Shown here: positions 28,299 through 36,821 of the stretch, piece after piece
Position numbering within the stretch: the stretch's first letter is position 1
Layout of the letters: every line of letters begins with the position of its first letter
The notes under the pieces: generated by a model
Seen by the model: the letters and a program-made list of their open reading frames with translations, nothing else
Database searches by the model: none
Told to the model about the DNA's origin: nothing
Translations under genes and position numbers: made by a program
NCBI GenBank assembly: GCA_937961665.1
Contig: CALGMO010000027.1
Coordinates: 1 to 42,531 of the forward strand
Direction: 5' to 3'
DNA from: an uncultured Fimbriimonadaceae bacterium
GTDB taxonomy: Bacteria; Armatimonadota; Fimbriimonadia; Fimbriimonadales; Fimbriimonadaceae
Length of the DNA: 42,531 nucleotides

Positions 28299-30397
28299 CC
28301 GCTCTGCTGCTCGCCCTGGCGCTCGCCGGCTCGGTGCAAGGGGTCCGCTGGCGATTCCTCTACGAGTCGCCCGAACCCGTCGCCAGCGTGAGCGTGGCCG
28401 GAACGTTCAACGGCTGGTCGACGACGGCGAACCCGATGCGGCCGGACGCCGACCGGCGGCGCTGGACGCTCTCGCTGGAGCTTCCCGTCGGCCGGCACGC
28501 CTACAAGTTCGTCGTGGACGGGTCCCGCTGGGTCCTCGACCCGAAGAACCCGCGGTCCGAGGACGACGGAGCGGGCAACGTGAATTCGATTCTCACTGCG
28601 CTGCCTCCCGACTACTCCAGGCCGGCCAGGGCCGGCGACGGGAGGATCGCCGCGTCCGGCGTGTCGCACCACCCCGAGCGGGGCGACGCGGTCTGGGACC
28701 GGGGCCGGCTGTTCCTGACCGTGCGCACGCGGCCGGGCGACGTTCGGTCGGTGCGCTTCGTCCCGGAGTCCGGCCCTTCGGTGGCGCTGAGCCCCGGCGA
28801 CGCCGACGAGTTCCAGGCGGTCTGGAAGGGCCTCGTGCGGTGGGATGCCCGGCAGACCCTGCGCTACCGCATCCGGCTGGAGGACGGAGCGAGCTGGTGG
28901 CTCGGCCCCCGCGGACTCTCGGCCGAGGAGCCGGGCGAGCGGTTCGCGATCCGCCCCGAGCAGGCCGCGCCGCTGGTTCCGCCGGCTTGGGTCGAGAGGA
29001 CCGTCTTCTACCAGATCTTCCCCGACCGCTTCGCCAACGGCGACCCGGGCAACGACCCGGCGACGGTCGAGCCTTGGGACGCCCAGCCGAAGTGGTTCAC
29101 GTTCCTGGGCGGGGACCTGGCCGGGGTGCTCCAGAAGACCGGGTACCTGGAGCGGCTGGGGATCCGCGCCGTGTACCTGAACCCGATCTTCGTGTCGCCC
29201 TCGGCGCACGGGTACGAGACGACGGACTACCTGCGCATCGAGCCCCGGTTCGGAACGAACGAGCTGTTCGTCCGGCTCACCCGGGATCTGCGGGCCAAGG
29301 GAGTCCGAACGGTGCTCGACGGCGTGTTCAACCACACGTCGGTGGACTTCTTCGCCTTCCGGGACCTGAGGGAGAACGGCGAGCGCTCGCGCTACCGCTC
29401 GTGGTACACGCCGCACTCCTTCCCGATCCGAGTCCAGGATCCGCCGAACTACCACGCCTGGTTCAACTTCCCGTCGATGCCGAAGCTGAACCACGCCGAT
29501 CCGGAAGTGCGGGCCTACCTCTTGGGCGTGCCCAGCTTCTGGATGTCCCGGGCCGACGTGGCGGGCTGGCGCCTGGACGTCGCCGACGAGGTGCCCGACG
29601 ACTTCTGGCGGGACTTCCGAAGGACCGTCAAGTCGATCGACCCCGAGGCGTGGATCGTGGGCGAGGTCTGGGGCGACGGCAAGCGCTGGCTGGGGGGCGA
29701 CCAGTGGGATTCGGTGATGAACTACCGCTTCCGCGACGTCGCCGTGCGCTTCTTGGCGCAGCGCTCGGAGCCCGCCGAGCGGGCCTGGTCCAGGCTCGAG
29801 GCGCTGTACTGGCGCTATGGGCCGACCGTCTCGCGCAACCTGCTGAACCTTCTGTCGAGCCACGACACGCCTCGGTTCCTGACCCTCTGCCGAGGGGACC
29901 GGTCGCTGGCCAAGCTCGGAGCGACCCTTCTGCTCACCTGGGTCGGCGCCCCGTGCGTTTACTACGGCGACGAGCTTGGCATGGAGGGCGGGCCGGACCC
30001 CGACAACCGGCGGGGCATGCGCTGGGACCTCGCGCGCGACGACAACGACCTGCTCGCCTGCCACCGCTCGCTGATCGCGGCGAGGAACGCCAGCCCGGCG
30101 CTGCAGAGCGGCGACCCCGTTCTGCTGCTGGCGCGGGGCGACCTGCTGGCCTTCGCCCGCGTTCTCGACGACGATTTGGCCGTAGTCGCCCTGAATCGGG
30201 GCGACCGGCCGGCCGATCTGCGGCTGAGGATCCCTCGGCCCGGAGTTTCGTCCACCCTGACGCTCACGGATGCGATGACCGGCCAGAGCCGGACCGTCCG
30301 TCGCGGCGTCCTCGACCTGACCCTTCCGGCGCGGAGCTCGGCGGTGCTGGTCCCCGCGCGCGGAAACGACCCCGCTCCGGATTCGGAACGACCTTGA
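28295..30397 (+). CDS. GH13 alpha-amylase-family enzyme with starch-binding module, neopullulanase-like
   Basis: Hydrolyses alpha-glucans or their oligosaccharides. The 700-aa protein begins with GTG at 28295, overlapping lacI by 4 bp, with GAGGAGG (28281-28287) 7 nt upstream. A short hydrophobic N-terminus (to about residue 16) may be a signal peptide. Residues about 25-105 are a CBM48-type module (VSVAGTFNGWSTTANPM, GRHAYKFVVDGSRW), followed by a second beta domain to about 230. The GH13 barrel begins at VFYQIFPDRFANGDP; catalytic residues are Asp428 in GWRLDVADE, Glu457 in VGEVWGD and Asp524 in SSHDTPR, all intact. The ending is a standard beta domain. Cyclomaltodextrinase or maltogenic amylase activities are alternatives. 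Confidence 0.92.
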   Translation: MTALLLALALAGSVQGVRWRFLYESPEPVASVSVAGTFNGWSTTANPMRPDADRRRWTLSLELPVGRHAYKFVVDGSRWVLDPKNPRSEDDGAGNVNSILTALPPDYSRPARAGDGRIAASGVSHHPERGDAVWDRGRLFLTVRTRPGDVRSVRFVPESGPSVALSPGDADEFQAVWKGLVRWDARQTLRYRIRLEDGASWWLGPRGLSAEEPGERFAIRPEQAAPLVPPAWVERTVFYQIFPDRFANGDPGNDPATVEPWDAQPKWFTFLGGDLAGVLQKTGYLERLGIRAVYLNPIFVSPSAHGYETTDYLRIEPRFGTNELFVRLTRDLRAKGVRTVLDGVFNHTSVDFFAFRDLRENGERSRYRSWYTPHSFPIRVQDPPNYHAWFNFPSMPKLNHADPEVRAYLLGVPSFWMSRADVAGWRLDVADEVPDDFWRDFRRTVKSIDPEAWIVGEVWGDGKRWLGGDQWDSVMNYRFRDVAVRFLAQRSEPAERAWSRLEALYWRYGPTVSRNLLNLLSSHDTPRFLTLCRGDRSLAKLGATLLLTWVGAPCVYYGDELGMEGGPDPDNRRGMRWDLARDDNDLLACHRSLIAARNASPALQSGDPVLLLARGDLLAFARVLDDDLAVVALNRGDRPADLRLRIPRPGVSSTLTLTDAMTGQSRTVRRGVLDLTLPARSSAVLVPARGNDPAPDSERP

Positions 30398-30406
30398 AAC
30401 GAACCT

Positions 30407-30421
30407 TTGGAGGTTATCCAA
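30407..30421 (+). promoter_or_regulatory. Small hairpin covering the pilin ribosome-binding site
   Basis: TTGGA (30407-30411) can pair with TCCAA (30417-30421) around GGTTA. The stem includes the first three bases of the GGAGG Shine-Dalgarno. It is short and could be chance. Confidence 0.25.
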
Positions 30422-30423
30422 CC

Positions 30424-31350
30424 ATGCGCAATCAGCGAAGATTGGGCTTCACGCTCATCGAACTCCTCGTCGTGATCGCGATCATCGCCATCCTGGCGGC
30501 GATCCTCTTCCCGGTGTTCGCCCAGGCGAAGGTTTCGGCCAAGAAGACCGCAGACCTGTCGAACCTGAAGCAGAACATGACGGCGACGCTCATGTACGCC
30601 AGCGACTACGACGACCGCCTGCCGCACACCAACTGGCAGGAGGACTACGTGTTCGCCGCCCGGGTGTTGCCCTACACCAAGAACCGCCAGATCTTCAAGA
30701 ACCCGGCCAGCCCGAACAAGCGCGGCACCGTGCAGCGGCAGAAGGCTGAGAACGGCTTCGGCAACTACATCCTCGACCCGAGCGACGGGTGCGTCGGCTT
30801 GGGCGTCTCGGCGCGCGGCCGCGACAACTACTTCGACGACATCTACCCGCCGATCGACTACCGCCTGAACCCGAACATCTTCGGCTACCAGGGCGGTCAG
30901 TGCACCGGCCTGTACGGCTACTACGCTCCGGCACCGAGCGCCACGTCGGGCGGCCCCGGCGGCGAGGGCGTGGAGGGCGTCGGCCCCGGCTCGCTGGAGT
31001 TCGTGAACCCGGCCCGTGTGGTGGTCTGGCACAACTTCCCGACTTCGGCGATGACCTGGCCCGGCAACCAGAGCGGCCTGCAGGGCTTCTGGGGCATCAA
31101 GACCGGCTACTTCAACGACGGCAGCAACGTCGCGTTCGTCGACGGCCACGCCGCGTTCTTCAAGGGAGTCCAGTTGCTGCCCAACCTGAAGGCGGACGGC
31201 ACCCTGCTGTACACCGACACCTGGTGCGGCGGCGAGGGCGGATCCTGCCCGTACGGCGCCTCCTGGTCCGGCGGCGCTCCGCACGCCGAGCAGAACGGCC
31301 GCGCGTTCAACTGGTGGGGCACCAACTACGCCCACCCGGACTTCCAGTAA
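30424..31350 (+). CDS. Type IV pilin-like protein (prepilin signal, DUF1559-like)
   Basis: A 308-aa protein made as a prepilin. MRNQRRLG is the leader; the peptidase would cut between Gly8 and Phe9 of GFTLIELLVVIAIIAILA, leaving the usual Glu at mature position 5. The helix runs into FPVFAQAK, a pattern frequent in Armatimonadota. The C-terminal part has NVAFVDGHAAFFKG (Asp240-Gly241-His242), the motif of DUF1559-like proteins. It has several aromatic and glycine-rich segments and one cysteine pair late in the sequence. GGAGG (30409-30413) lies 10 nt before the ATG. It sits between two amylase genes, not with pilus assembly genes, so an enzyme-display or sugar-binding role is possible but unproven. 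Confidence 0.9.
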   Translation: MRNQRRLGFTLIELLVVIAIIAILAAILFPVFAQAKVSAKKTADLSNLKQNMTATLMYASDYDDRLPHTNWQEDYVFAARVLPYTKNRQIFKNPASPNKRGTVQRQKAENGFGNYILDPSDGCVGLGVSARGRDNYFDDIYPPIDYRLNPNIFGYQGGQCTGLYGYYAPAPSATSGGPGGEGVEGVGPGSLEFVNPARVVVWHNFPTSAMTWPGNQSGLQGFWGIKTGYFNDGSNVAFVDGHAAFFKGVQLLPNLKADGTLLYTDTWCGGEGGSCPYGASWSGGAPHAEQNGRAFNWWGTNYAHPDFQ

Positions 31351-31363
31351 TCCGATCCTCTTC

Positions 31364-31391
31364 GGGCGGGGCGCCCTCGGGCGCCCCGCCC
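31364..31391 (+). terminator. Perfect 13-bp inverted repeat after the pilin gene
   Basis: GGGCGGGGCGCCC (31364-31376) and GGGCGCCCCGCCC (31379-31391) are exact inverted copies 2 bp apart. It starts 13 bp after the pilin stop and lacks a T-run. It could end transcription or protect the 3' end of a strongly expressed pilin message. Confidence 0.6.
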
Positions 31392-31418
31392 CACGACCCT
31401 CCGAGATCGTCCCAAGCC

Positions 31419-31697
31419 ATGCAGAACAAGCCGAGCATCTGGATGTCGTTGTTGCCGCTCGCCGCGGCGATCGCAGGTTGCTCCAGCCTGGGCAACGCCC
31501 CGGCCGGAATGTCCGAGGAGGACGCCAAGGCCGCCATCGAGCGCATGTCGCCCGAGGACAAGATCCGGGCCATCGCCAGCAGCCCCATGCCTCCTCAGGA
31601 GAAGGAGAAGAAGTTCAAGGAGATCGAGGAGCAGACGGGCGTGAAGGCGTCCGACGTGCTCGCTCCGAAGCCGGCCGGCACCGGCATGGGCAACTAG
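31419..31697 (+). CDS. Small lipoprotein of unknown function
   Basis: A 92-aa protein with a type II signal peptide: MQNKPSIWMSLLPLAAAIAGC, with the lipidated Cys21 in the lipobox AIAGC. The mature part is charged and likely helical (residues 31-75), with MSEEDAKAAIERMSPEDKIR and PPQEKEKKFKEIEEQTG, and ends in a Gly-rich tail. I recognise no domain. It sits 68 bp after the pilin stop and 11 bp before the second amylase, so it is likely translated with the latter and may be a surface or periplasmic accessory of the locus. Confidence 0.72.
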   Translation: MQNKPSIWMSLLPLAAAIAGCSSLGNAPAGMSEEDAKAAIERMSPEDKIRAIASSPMPPQEKEKKFKEIEEQTGVKASDVLAPKPAGTGMGN

Positions 31698-31708
31698 CCC
31701 TCACCCCG

Positions 31709-33247
31709 ATGGTGGCGGCTTGGATCGGACTGGCGGCGTTGGCCGCCGCCTCCCCTCGCGCCGAGGCCATGCGCCGTCGCGAGGCCGATTGGCGCGTGGG
31801 CCCGGTGGTGTACCAGGTCTTCGTCGACCGGTTCGCCCCGTCCCCGCGCCTCGAGGACAAGCGAGGCCTGTACGGCGCGCCGCGCAGGCTCCGCGCATGG
31901 ACCGACCTGCCCGAGCCGGGCTCCCCGGTGCCGGAGCTCGGCGTTTGGAGCCACGAGCTCGACTTCTGGGGAGGGGATCTGCAGAGCCTGATCGGACGGC
32001 TGGACCACGTGCGCTCGCTCGCGGAGGTCCTCTACCTCAACCCGATCCACGACGCGCTCACCAACCACAAGTACGACGCCACGGACTGGTTGCGCGTCGC
32101 CCCGGAGTACGGCGATTGGGCCGACTTTCGGAGCTTGGCGCGGGCCTTGCACGCCTCCGGCGGAAGGCTGGTGCTGGACGGGGTCTTCAACCACTGCGGG
32201 CGCTCCAACCCGATCTTCCAGGAGGCTCTGAGGAATCCCGGCTCCCAGCGTCGGAACTGGTTCTTCTTCGACGGCGCCTACCCGGCCGGCTACCGCGCGT
32301 GGGCCGGCGTGGCCAACCTTCCCGAAGTGCGTCTGGAGAACCCCGAGGTCCGGCGCTATCTGTGGAACGGCCCGGACTCCGTGGTGGCCCGGTACCTGAA
32401 GGAGGGCGCGGACGGGTGGCGGCTCGACGTGGCCCACGAGGTGGGTCCGGCCTTCCTCGCGGAACTCGCCCGGGCCGCGCACCGGCACAAGCGGGGCAGT
32501 CTGGTCCTCGGCGAGGTATGGAACTACCCCGAGGGATGGACCTCGGTTCTGGACGGGGTCCTGAACATGTTCCTCGGGCGCGCGATCCTCGAGCTCACGG
32601 AGGGCCGCCTGTCGCCGCGGCAGTTCGGTGCGGCCCTGAACGAACTGCTTCGGGACTGCGGCGCAGAGCCTCTCCTGCGGTCTTGGATCGTGCTCGGCAA
32701 CCACGACACTCCCCGTCTGGCGACGGTGCTGCCGGATCGGGCGCAGAGGCGCTTCGCCCAGGCCCTGCAGTTCTCGCTGCCCGGCTCGCCGCTGATCTAC
32801 TACGGCGACGAGCTGGGAATGACGGGAGGGGACGACCCCCGCCAGCGAGCGCCGATGCGGTGGGATCTGGCCACGGCGGACAACCCGGACCTGCGATGGG
32901 TGACGAAGCTGGTCGGGATGCGCCGAGACCTGCGGGCCCTGCGCATCGGCGACTGTCGGGCGCTGCACGGCGAGCGCGCGCTGGCCTTTCTGCGCACCAC
33001 GGAGCGGCCGCTGGAGGCCGTGGTCGTCGTCGCGAACCCGTCCGAAGTCAGCGTCGAAGAGACGTGGATCGTGCCGGACGGAACGCTGATGGGCTACACG
33101 CTGCTCCGGGACGCGCTGTCCGGCGCGACGGCGCGCGTCCTCGCGGGAACCCTGCGGGCGACGATCCCTCCCCGAACGGTGAGGGTGTTCGCCATCGACC
33201 CCGAGGCGAGGGGCCGGGGGCAGTACAAGCGCATGCCGGAAGGCTGA
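31709..33247 (+). CDS. GH13 alpha-amylase-family enzyme (no binding module)
   Basis: A second alpha-glucan hydrolase, 512 aa, shorter than its neighbour because it lacks the N-terminal modules. The catalytic set is complete: Asp240 in GWRLDVAHE, Glu269 in LGEVWNYPEG and Asp333 in GNHDTPRL. VVYQVFVDRFAPSP opens the barrel and YYGDELGMTGGDDP follows. The N-terminus MVAAWIGLAALAAASPRAEA is hydrophobic and ends in an AEA-like cleavage site, so export is possible though it has no basic residues. It starts 11 bp after the lipoprotein stop and has no clear Shine-Dalgarno. Confidence 0.9.
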   Translation: MVAAWIGLAALAAASPRAEAMRRREADWRVGPVVYQVFVDRFAPSPRLEDKRGLYGAPRRLRAWTDLPEPGSPVPELGVWSHELDFWGGDLQSLIGRLDHVRSLAEVLYLNPIHDALTNHKYDATDWLRVAPEYGDWADFRSLARALHASGGRLVLDGVFNHCGRSNPIFQEALRNPGSQRRNWFFFDGAYPAGYRAWAGVANLPEVRLENPEVRRYLWNGPDSVVARYLKEGADGWRLDVAHEVGPAFLAELARAAHRHKRGSLVLGEVWNYPEGWTSVLDGVLNMFLGRAILELTEGRLSPRQFGAALNELLRDCGAEPLLRSWIVLGNHDTPRLATVLPDRAQRRFAQALQFSLPGSPLIYYGDELGMTGGDDPRQRAPMRWDLATADNPDLRWVTKLVGMRRDLRALRIGDCRALHGERALAFLRTTERPLEAVVVVANPSEVSVEETWIVPDGTLMGYTLLRDALSGATARVLAGTLRATIPPRTVRVFAIDPEARGRGQYKRMPEG

Positions 33248-33275
33248 GCGGGCCTCAAGGTAACCTAGAGCGTCC

Positions 33276-34328
33276 ATGCTGAGCCGTCTGCTGTGGCGGG
33301 CCGATGCGCGTCTGGGGCGCATGTCGCGCCGCAGGATCACAGCGTTGGCGCTGCTGATCGCGGTCGCGGTCGGAGTCGCGGACCACTTCTCGCCGCCGGA
33401 TCTGCTGGTGCTGTACCTCGTGCCGGTCATGGTCGCGGCTTGGTACGGCGGCCGCCGCCCCGGCATGGTCGTGGCCCTCTACGCCGCCGCGTCGGCGTTC
33501 CTCACCCAGGCGCTCGCGCGCGGTCCGGGGCAGATGGTGGACCCGGTGTCGGTCGTCAACCTCGGCATCCGCCTCGCGTCGTACCTGGCCATGGTGTGGG
33601 TGGTCGCCCGGCTGAGGGAGTCCCGCAGGCAGCAGCAAGAGCTGATCGGGTTTCTGGTGCACGATCTCCGGTCGCCGCTCTCCAGCGCCATCACGGGCCT
33701 GCTCACGTTGCAGCAGAACCACACGAGTCTGGAGGACGTTGAGCGGGAGATGATCGAGCTCGCTCTGGTCTCGAACCAGAGGGCCTTGACGCTGGTGAAC
33801 TCGATCTTGGACGTGGCCAAGCTCGAGGGCGGCAGGATGCCCGTGCGCTGCGTGGAGACGGACCTTTCGGAGCTGGTCCGGCACGCCCTGGAGGGGTTGG
33901 AGCTTTGGGCCAGGGGCGCGGAGGTGGCGCTGGAGTCGAACCTCAGGGTGGATCGCTGGGTGCTGGATCCGGACCTGACCGCCCGCGTGCTGACGAACCT
34001 GGTCGGCAACGCGCTCAAGTTCAGTCCGCCGGGCTCGCGGGTCGTCGTGGCCGCGGAGTCGGACCCGCACGGCCTGCGGTTCACCGTCAAGGACCAAGGG
34101 CCGGGGATTCCACCCGAGGTCGCGGAGGAGATCTTCGAGCCGTTCGTGCAGGTCAAGGGCACGCGGGGAGGAACTGGGCTGGGCCTCACGTTCTGCCAGC
34201 TCGCGGTCCGAGCGCAGGGAGGCAGGATCGGCGTGCAGAGCGCCTTGGGGCAGGGCAGCACGTTCTGGTTCGTGCTGCCTCCGCACCGACCCGGAGAGTC
34301 CGCCGCCTGCGAGCCGGACGGGGAGTGA
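33276..34328 (+). CDS. Membrane sensor histidine kinase (orphan)
   Basis: A 350-aa inner-membrane kinase. Four hydrophobic segments (about 22-36, 43-57, 63-82, 94-112) form a compact sensor with almost no periplasmic loop, so it probably senses a membrane or intracellular signal. The HisKA box FLVHDLRSPL gives phosphoacceptor His129; the ATPase domain has N box NLVGNALKFS (Asn245), G1 DQGPGIP and G2 GTGLGL. No response regulator is next to it. The start lacks a Shine-Dalgarno and follows TAACCT (33261-33266) by 9 nt. Confidence 0.9.
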   Translation: MLSRLLWRADARLGRMSRRRITALALLIAVAVGVADHFSPPDLLVLYLVPVMVAAWYGGRRPGMVVALYAAASAFLTQALARGPGQMVDPVSVVNLGIRLASYLAMVWVVARLRESRRQQQELIGFLVHDLRSPLSSAITGLLTLQQNHTSLEDVEREMIELALVSNQRALTLVNSILDVAKLEGGRMPVRCVETDLSELVRHALEGLELWARGAEVALESNLRVDRWVLDPDLTARVLTNLVGNALKFSPPGSRVVVAAESDPHGLRFTVKDQGPGIPPEVAEEIFEPFVQVKGTRGGTGLGLTFCQLAVRAQGGRIGVQSALGQGSTFWFVLPPHRPGESAACEPDGE

Positions 34329-34365
34329 CGATGGTGTATCATCGCTCCATCGGCGAGGGCTCCCC

Positions 34366-35712
34366 ATGCTGTTCCGCGAAGCGAAGCCAGAAGACCAGAT
34401 CCGCGACGAGGCCGGCCTGAGGAAGGCCGTCGACGAGGCCCTGAAGTCCGTCCGCGTGTTCGACGTGCACACGCACCTGTTCCCGTTCTCCTTCGAGCGG
34501 CTGTGCAAGTGGGGCATCGACGACCTGCTGACCTACCACTACCTGGTCGCCGAGCTGTTCCGGGCGTGCGAGATCTCGCCGAAGGCGTTTTTCGAGATGC
34601 CCCAGAGCAGGCAGGCGGACCTCGTGTGGCGCAAGCTGTTCGTGGAGAGTGTCCCGCTGAGCGAGGCCGCGGCGGGCGTGTGCACGGTGCTGACCTCGCT
34701 CGGCCTGAACCCGCGCGCCAAGGACCTCACGGAGGCGCGCGAGTACTTCGCGGAGGTCGACCCCCACGAGCATCTGGACGTGGTGCTGGAGCTCGCGGGC
34801 GTCTCGGACGTGGTGATGACCAACGACCCGCTGGACGACCAGGAGGCGATCTACTGGCAGTCCGACTCGTTCGTGGACCCGAGGTTCCACGCGGTGCTGC
34901 GTCTGGATCCGATCCTGTGCCAGTGGGAGCAGACGTGGCGCAAGCTGGAAGCCCGCGGCTACAAGGTGGACGCGGAGGCGTCGCCGAAGGCCGTGGACGA
35001 GGTGCACCGCTTCCTGGACAGCTGGAGCGGCCGCCTGCACCCGCTCTACCTGGCCGTCTCGCTGCCCCCGGACTTCGTCTATCCGGACGACTCGCCGCGC
35101 ACGCGGCTGCTGGAGGGAGCGGTGCTGCACGTGTGCCGAGAGCTGGACGTGCCCCTGGCGCTCATGGTGGGAGTGCGGCGCGGCGTGAACCCCGAGCTGC
35201 AGCTCGCCGGGGACGGAGTGGGCTGGGCGGACGTGTCGTCCATCGAGCGCCTCTGCGCCCGCTGGCCTGAGAACCGGTTCCTCGCCACGGTTCTGGCTCT
35301 GGAGAACCAGCACCAGCTGATCGTGGCGGCCCGCAAGTTCGCCAACCTCACGCCGTTCGGGTGCTGGTGGTTCGTGAACAACCCCTCGACGATCGAGTCG
35401 ATCACCCGGCTCCGCTTCGAGATGCTGGGCCCCACGTTCATCCCCCAGCACTCCGATGCTCGGGTGCTGGAGCAGCTGATCTACAAATGGGCGCACAGCC
35501 GCCGCGTGGTCGCCGACGCGCTCTACCCGTCGTTCCGCCAGCTCCAGCTGGCGGGCTGGTACCCGACCCGGGCCGAGGTGGAGGCGGTGGCCGACCGGCT
35601 CTTCCAGGGGTGCGCCCGGGACACGCTGTGCCTCGACCGGACCCAGGCGCCGCTCTCGGTGGAGGTCCGCCCCGCGATGAGCCAGGTCAGCGAGCGGCGG
35701 CCGCAGGGCTGA
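34366..35712 (+). CDS. Uronate isomerase-like protein of the amidohydrolase superfamily
   Basis: Resembles UxaC, which isomerises glucuronate to fructuronate and galacturonate to tagaturonate. The 448-aa protein is close to the family length of about 470. DVHTHLFP supplies His35 and His37 for the metal site, and GCWWFVNNPSTIESI followed by HSDARVLEQLIYKWAHSR echoes the UxaC C-terminal region. The identity is moderate, and no uxuA, uxuB or kduI neighbours support pectin or glucuronan use, so a divergent substrate is possible. TATCAT (34337-34342) lies 23 nt upstream of the ATG and GAGG lies in the short leader. Confidence 0.72.
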   Translation: MLFREAKPEDQIRDEAGLRKAVDEALKSVRVFDVHTHLFPFSFERLCKWGIDDLLTYHYLVAELFRACEISPKAFFEMPQSRQADLVWRKLFVESVPLSEAAAGVCTVLTSLGLNPRAKDLTEAREYFAEVDPHEHLDVVLELAGVSDVVMTNDPLDDQEAIYWQSDSFVDPRFHAVLRLDPILCQWEQTWRKLEARGYKVDAEASPKAVDEVHRFLDSWSGRLHPLYLAVSLPPDFVYPDDSPRTRLLEGAVLHVCRELDVPLALMVGVRRGVNPELQLAGDGVGWADVSSIERLCARWPENRFLATVLALENQHQLIVAARKFANLTPFGCWWFVNNPSTIESITRLRFEMLGPTFIPQHSDARVLEQLIYKWAHSRRVVADALYPSFRQLQLAGWYPTRAEVEAVADRLFQGCARDTLCLDRTQAPLSVEVRPAMSQVSERRPQG

Positions 35713-35930
35713 GGCCCGCGATCCCGGCGAAAAAACCTGGACTGAAACCGAACCTTCGGCGGGGTTGGTTGCGTCTGCTACTTGGTTCCGGCGGCGCGAG
35801 GCCGGATTCGCGAGTCGCCCGTCGGGTAGTCTCTGAGGGCGTCTTCCGGGTCCGCCGGCGCCGAGCGGGCCCATCCCCCGGCGTTGTGGGAGAGCCTGTT
35901 CCCGATCCTACGGCAACGAGCGTCCTAGCC
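35713..35930. other. Intergenic gap with one short hairpin
   Basis: This 218-bp stretch holds no convincing gene. AACC-AACC (35746-35754, split by a G) can pair with GGTT-GGTT (35763-35770) around TTCGGCGG. Just before it is a run of six A. No T-run follows the hairpin on the plus strand and no clear promoter boxes were found. Confidence 0.4.
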
Positions 35931-36434
35931 ATGACCTACGAACGCTTCGAGATGGCTCCGGCCTGGAAGGCCTCGATCGAGCTGGCCGAGATGGTTCTCG
36001 GCCTGACCAACGCCGCCGGCGACAGGCTGGCCTCCTCCCCGTCCCTGCGCGATTCCCTCGAGCGCGCGGCCATCGCCGTCGCCAACCACCTCGCCGCGGG
36101 CTTCGAGCAGGGCACGACGCAGGCGATGATCTCCGCCCTGGAGTCCGCGCGGGGCGCCGCCGGCGAGGTTCGCTCGATGCTTTGGCTGATGGAGAAGATG
36201 CCCGCCTACGCCGCCCACCGTCCGGCTCTGGCGGAATGCAGGGCCAAGACGGAAACCTGCGGCCGGCTGCTGAACGAGTGGCACGACGGCGTCCGGCACC
36301 TGGCCGAGTTCGGTCAGCGCCAGTACCTGGACGCCGTGCGAGAGGAGGAGCGCCGCAGGCAGGAGCGGGAGCGGCTGGCGGCCGAGCGCCGCGCCATCTA
36401 CGAGGACCTGCGCCGCCTCAGTCAGCAGAGCTGA
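35931..36434 (+). CDS. Four-helix-bundle protein (23S rRNA intervening-sequence type)
   Basis: A 167-aa helical protein. Residues 1-120 fit the small four-helix-bundle family first seen inside 23S rRNA intervening sequences: YERFEMAPAWKASIELAEMVLGLTN, LRDSLERAAIAVANHLAAGFE and SARGAAGEVRSML. The function of the family is unknown. Here it is free-standing in a protein region, and residues 128-167 add a highly charged Arg/Glu coiled-coil tail that typical members of about 120 aa lack. The 3' end overlaps the convergent VOC gene by 17 bp. Confidence 0.75.
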   Translation: MTYERFEMAPAWKASIELAEMVLGLTNAAGDRLASSPSLRDSLERAAIAVANHLAAGFEQGTTQAMISALESARGAAGEVRSMLWLMEKMPAYAAHRPALAECRAKTETCGRLLNEWHDGVRHLAEFGQRQYLDAVREEERRRQERERLAAERRAIYEDLRRLSQQS

Positions 36435-36816
36435 CTTCCGCGCCGCCCGGCCATCGCGGATCCTCGAACCGCTGGACCTCCAGGCGGTAGCCGTCCGGCG
36501 ACTCCGCGTAGAAGTGGAAGATCCGGAAGGCGGCGTTCAGCCGGGGCTCGCCGTCCGTCGGCACGCCGGCTTCCGAGAGCCTGCGGTGCCAGCCCTCGAC
36601 GTCGCGGGTCACCAGGGTCAGGACCACGCGGCCGCTCGGTTGCGGGGGCTCGCCCGACGCGCAGAAGCCCAGGTATCCGCCGTCGGCGACGCGATAGATC
36701 CTGCAGGAGCCTTGGTCCAGCGCGAGCTCCAGACCCACCACGCCGCGCCAGAAGCGGTCCGCGGCCTCGAGGTCCCGCGTCGGCAGGAAGGCGATGAGCG
36801 ACTCCAACTCCGGCAT
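36418..36816 (-). CDS. VOC-superfamily protein (glyoxalase/bleomycin-resistance fold)
   Basis: A 132-aa protein with two beta-alpha-beta-beta-beta modules: IAFLPTRDLEAADRFWRGVVGLEL, then VVLTLVTRDVEGWHRRLSEAGV and FYAESPDGYRLEVQRFEDP. The Glu in YRLEVQ is the usual metal ligand, but the first-module histidine ligand is not evident, so metal binding is uncertain. The start is ATG at 36816; the open frame continuing upstream belongs to a different frame of the Fic-like gene. It lies 5 bp after the Fic-like stop and is probably co-transcribed with it. Confidence 0.8.
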   Translation of the reverse strand: MPELESLIAFLPTRDLEAADRFWRGVVGLELALDQGSCRIYRVADGGYLGFCASGEPPQPSGRVVLTLVTRDVEGWHRRLSEAGVPTDGEPRLNAAFRIFHFYAESPDGYRLEVQRFEDPRWPGGAEVSSAD

Positions 36817-36821
36817 GGCGC

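Noticed and set aside
28578-28600. Third LacI operator inside the GH13 coding region (GAATTCGATTCTC)
   Set aside because: It matches only with a one-base gap and lacks symmetric arms; probably chance.
35687-35932. Small minus-strand open frame in the 218-bp gap
   Set aside because: Arg/Pro/Thr-rich composition, no Shine-Dalgarno and no conserved pattern; it looks like non-coding GC-rich sequence.
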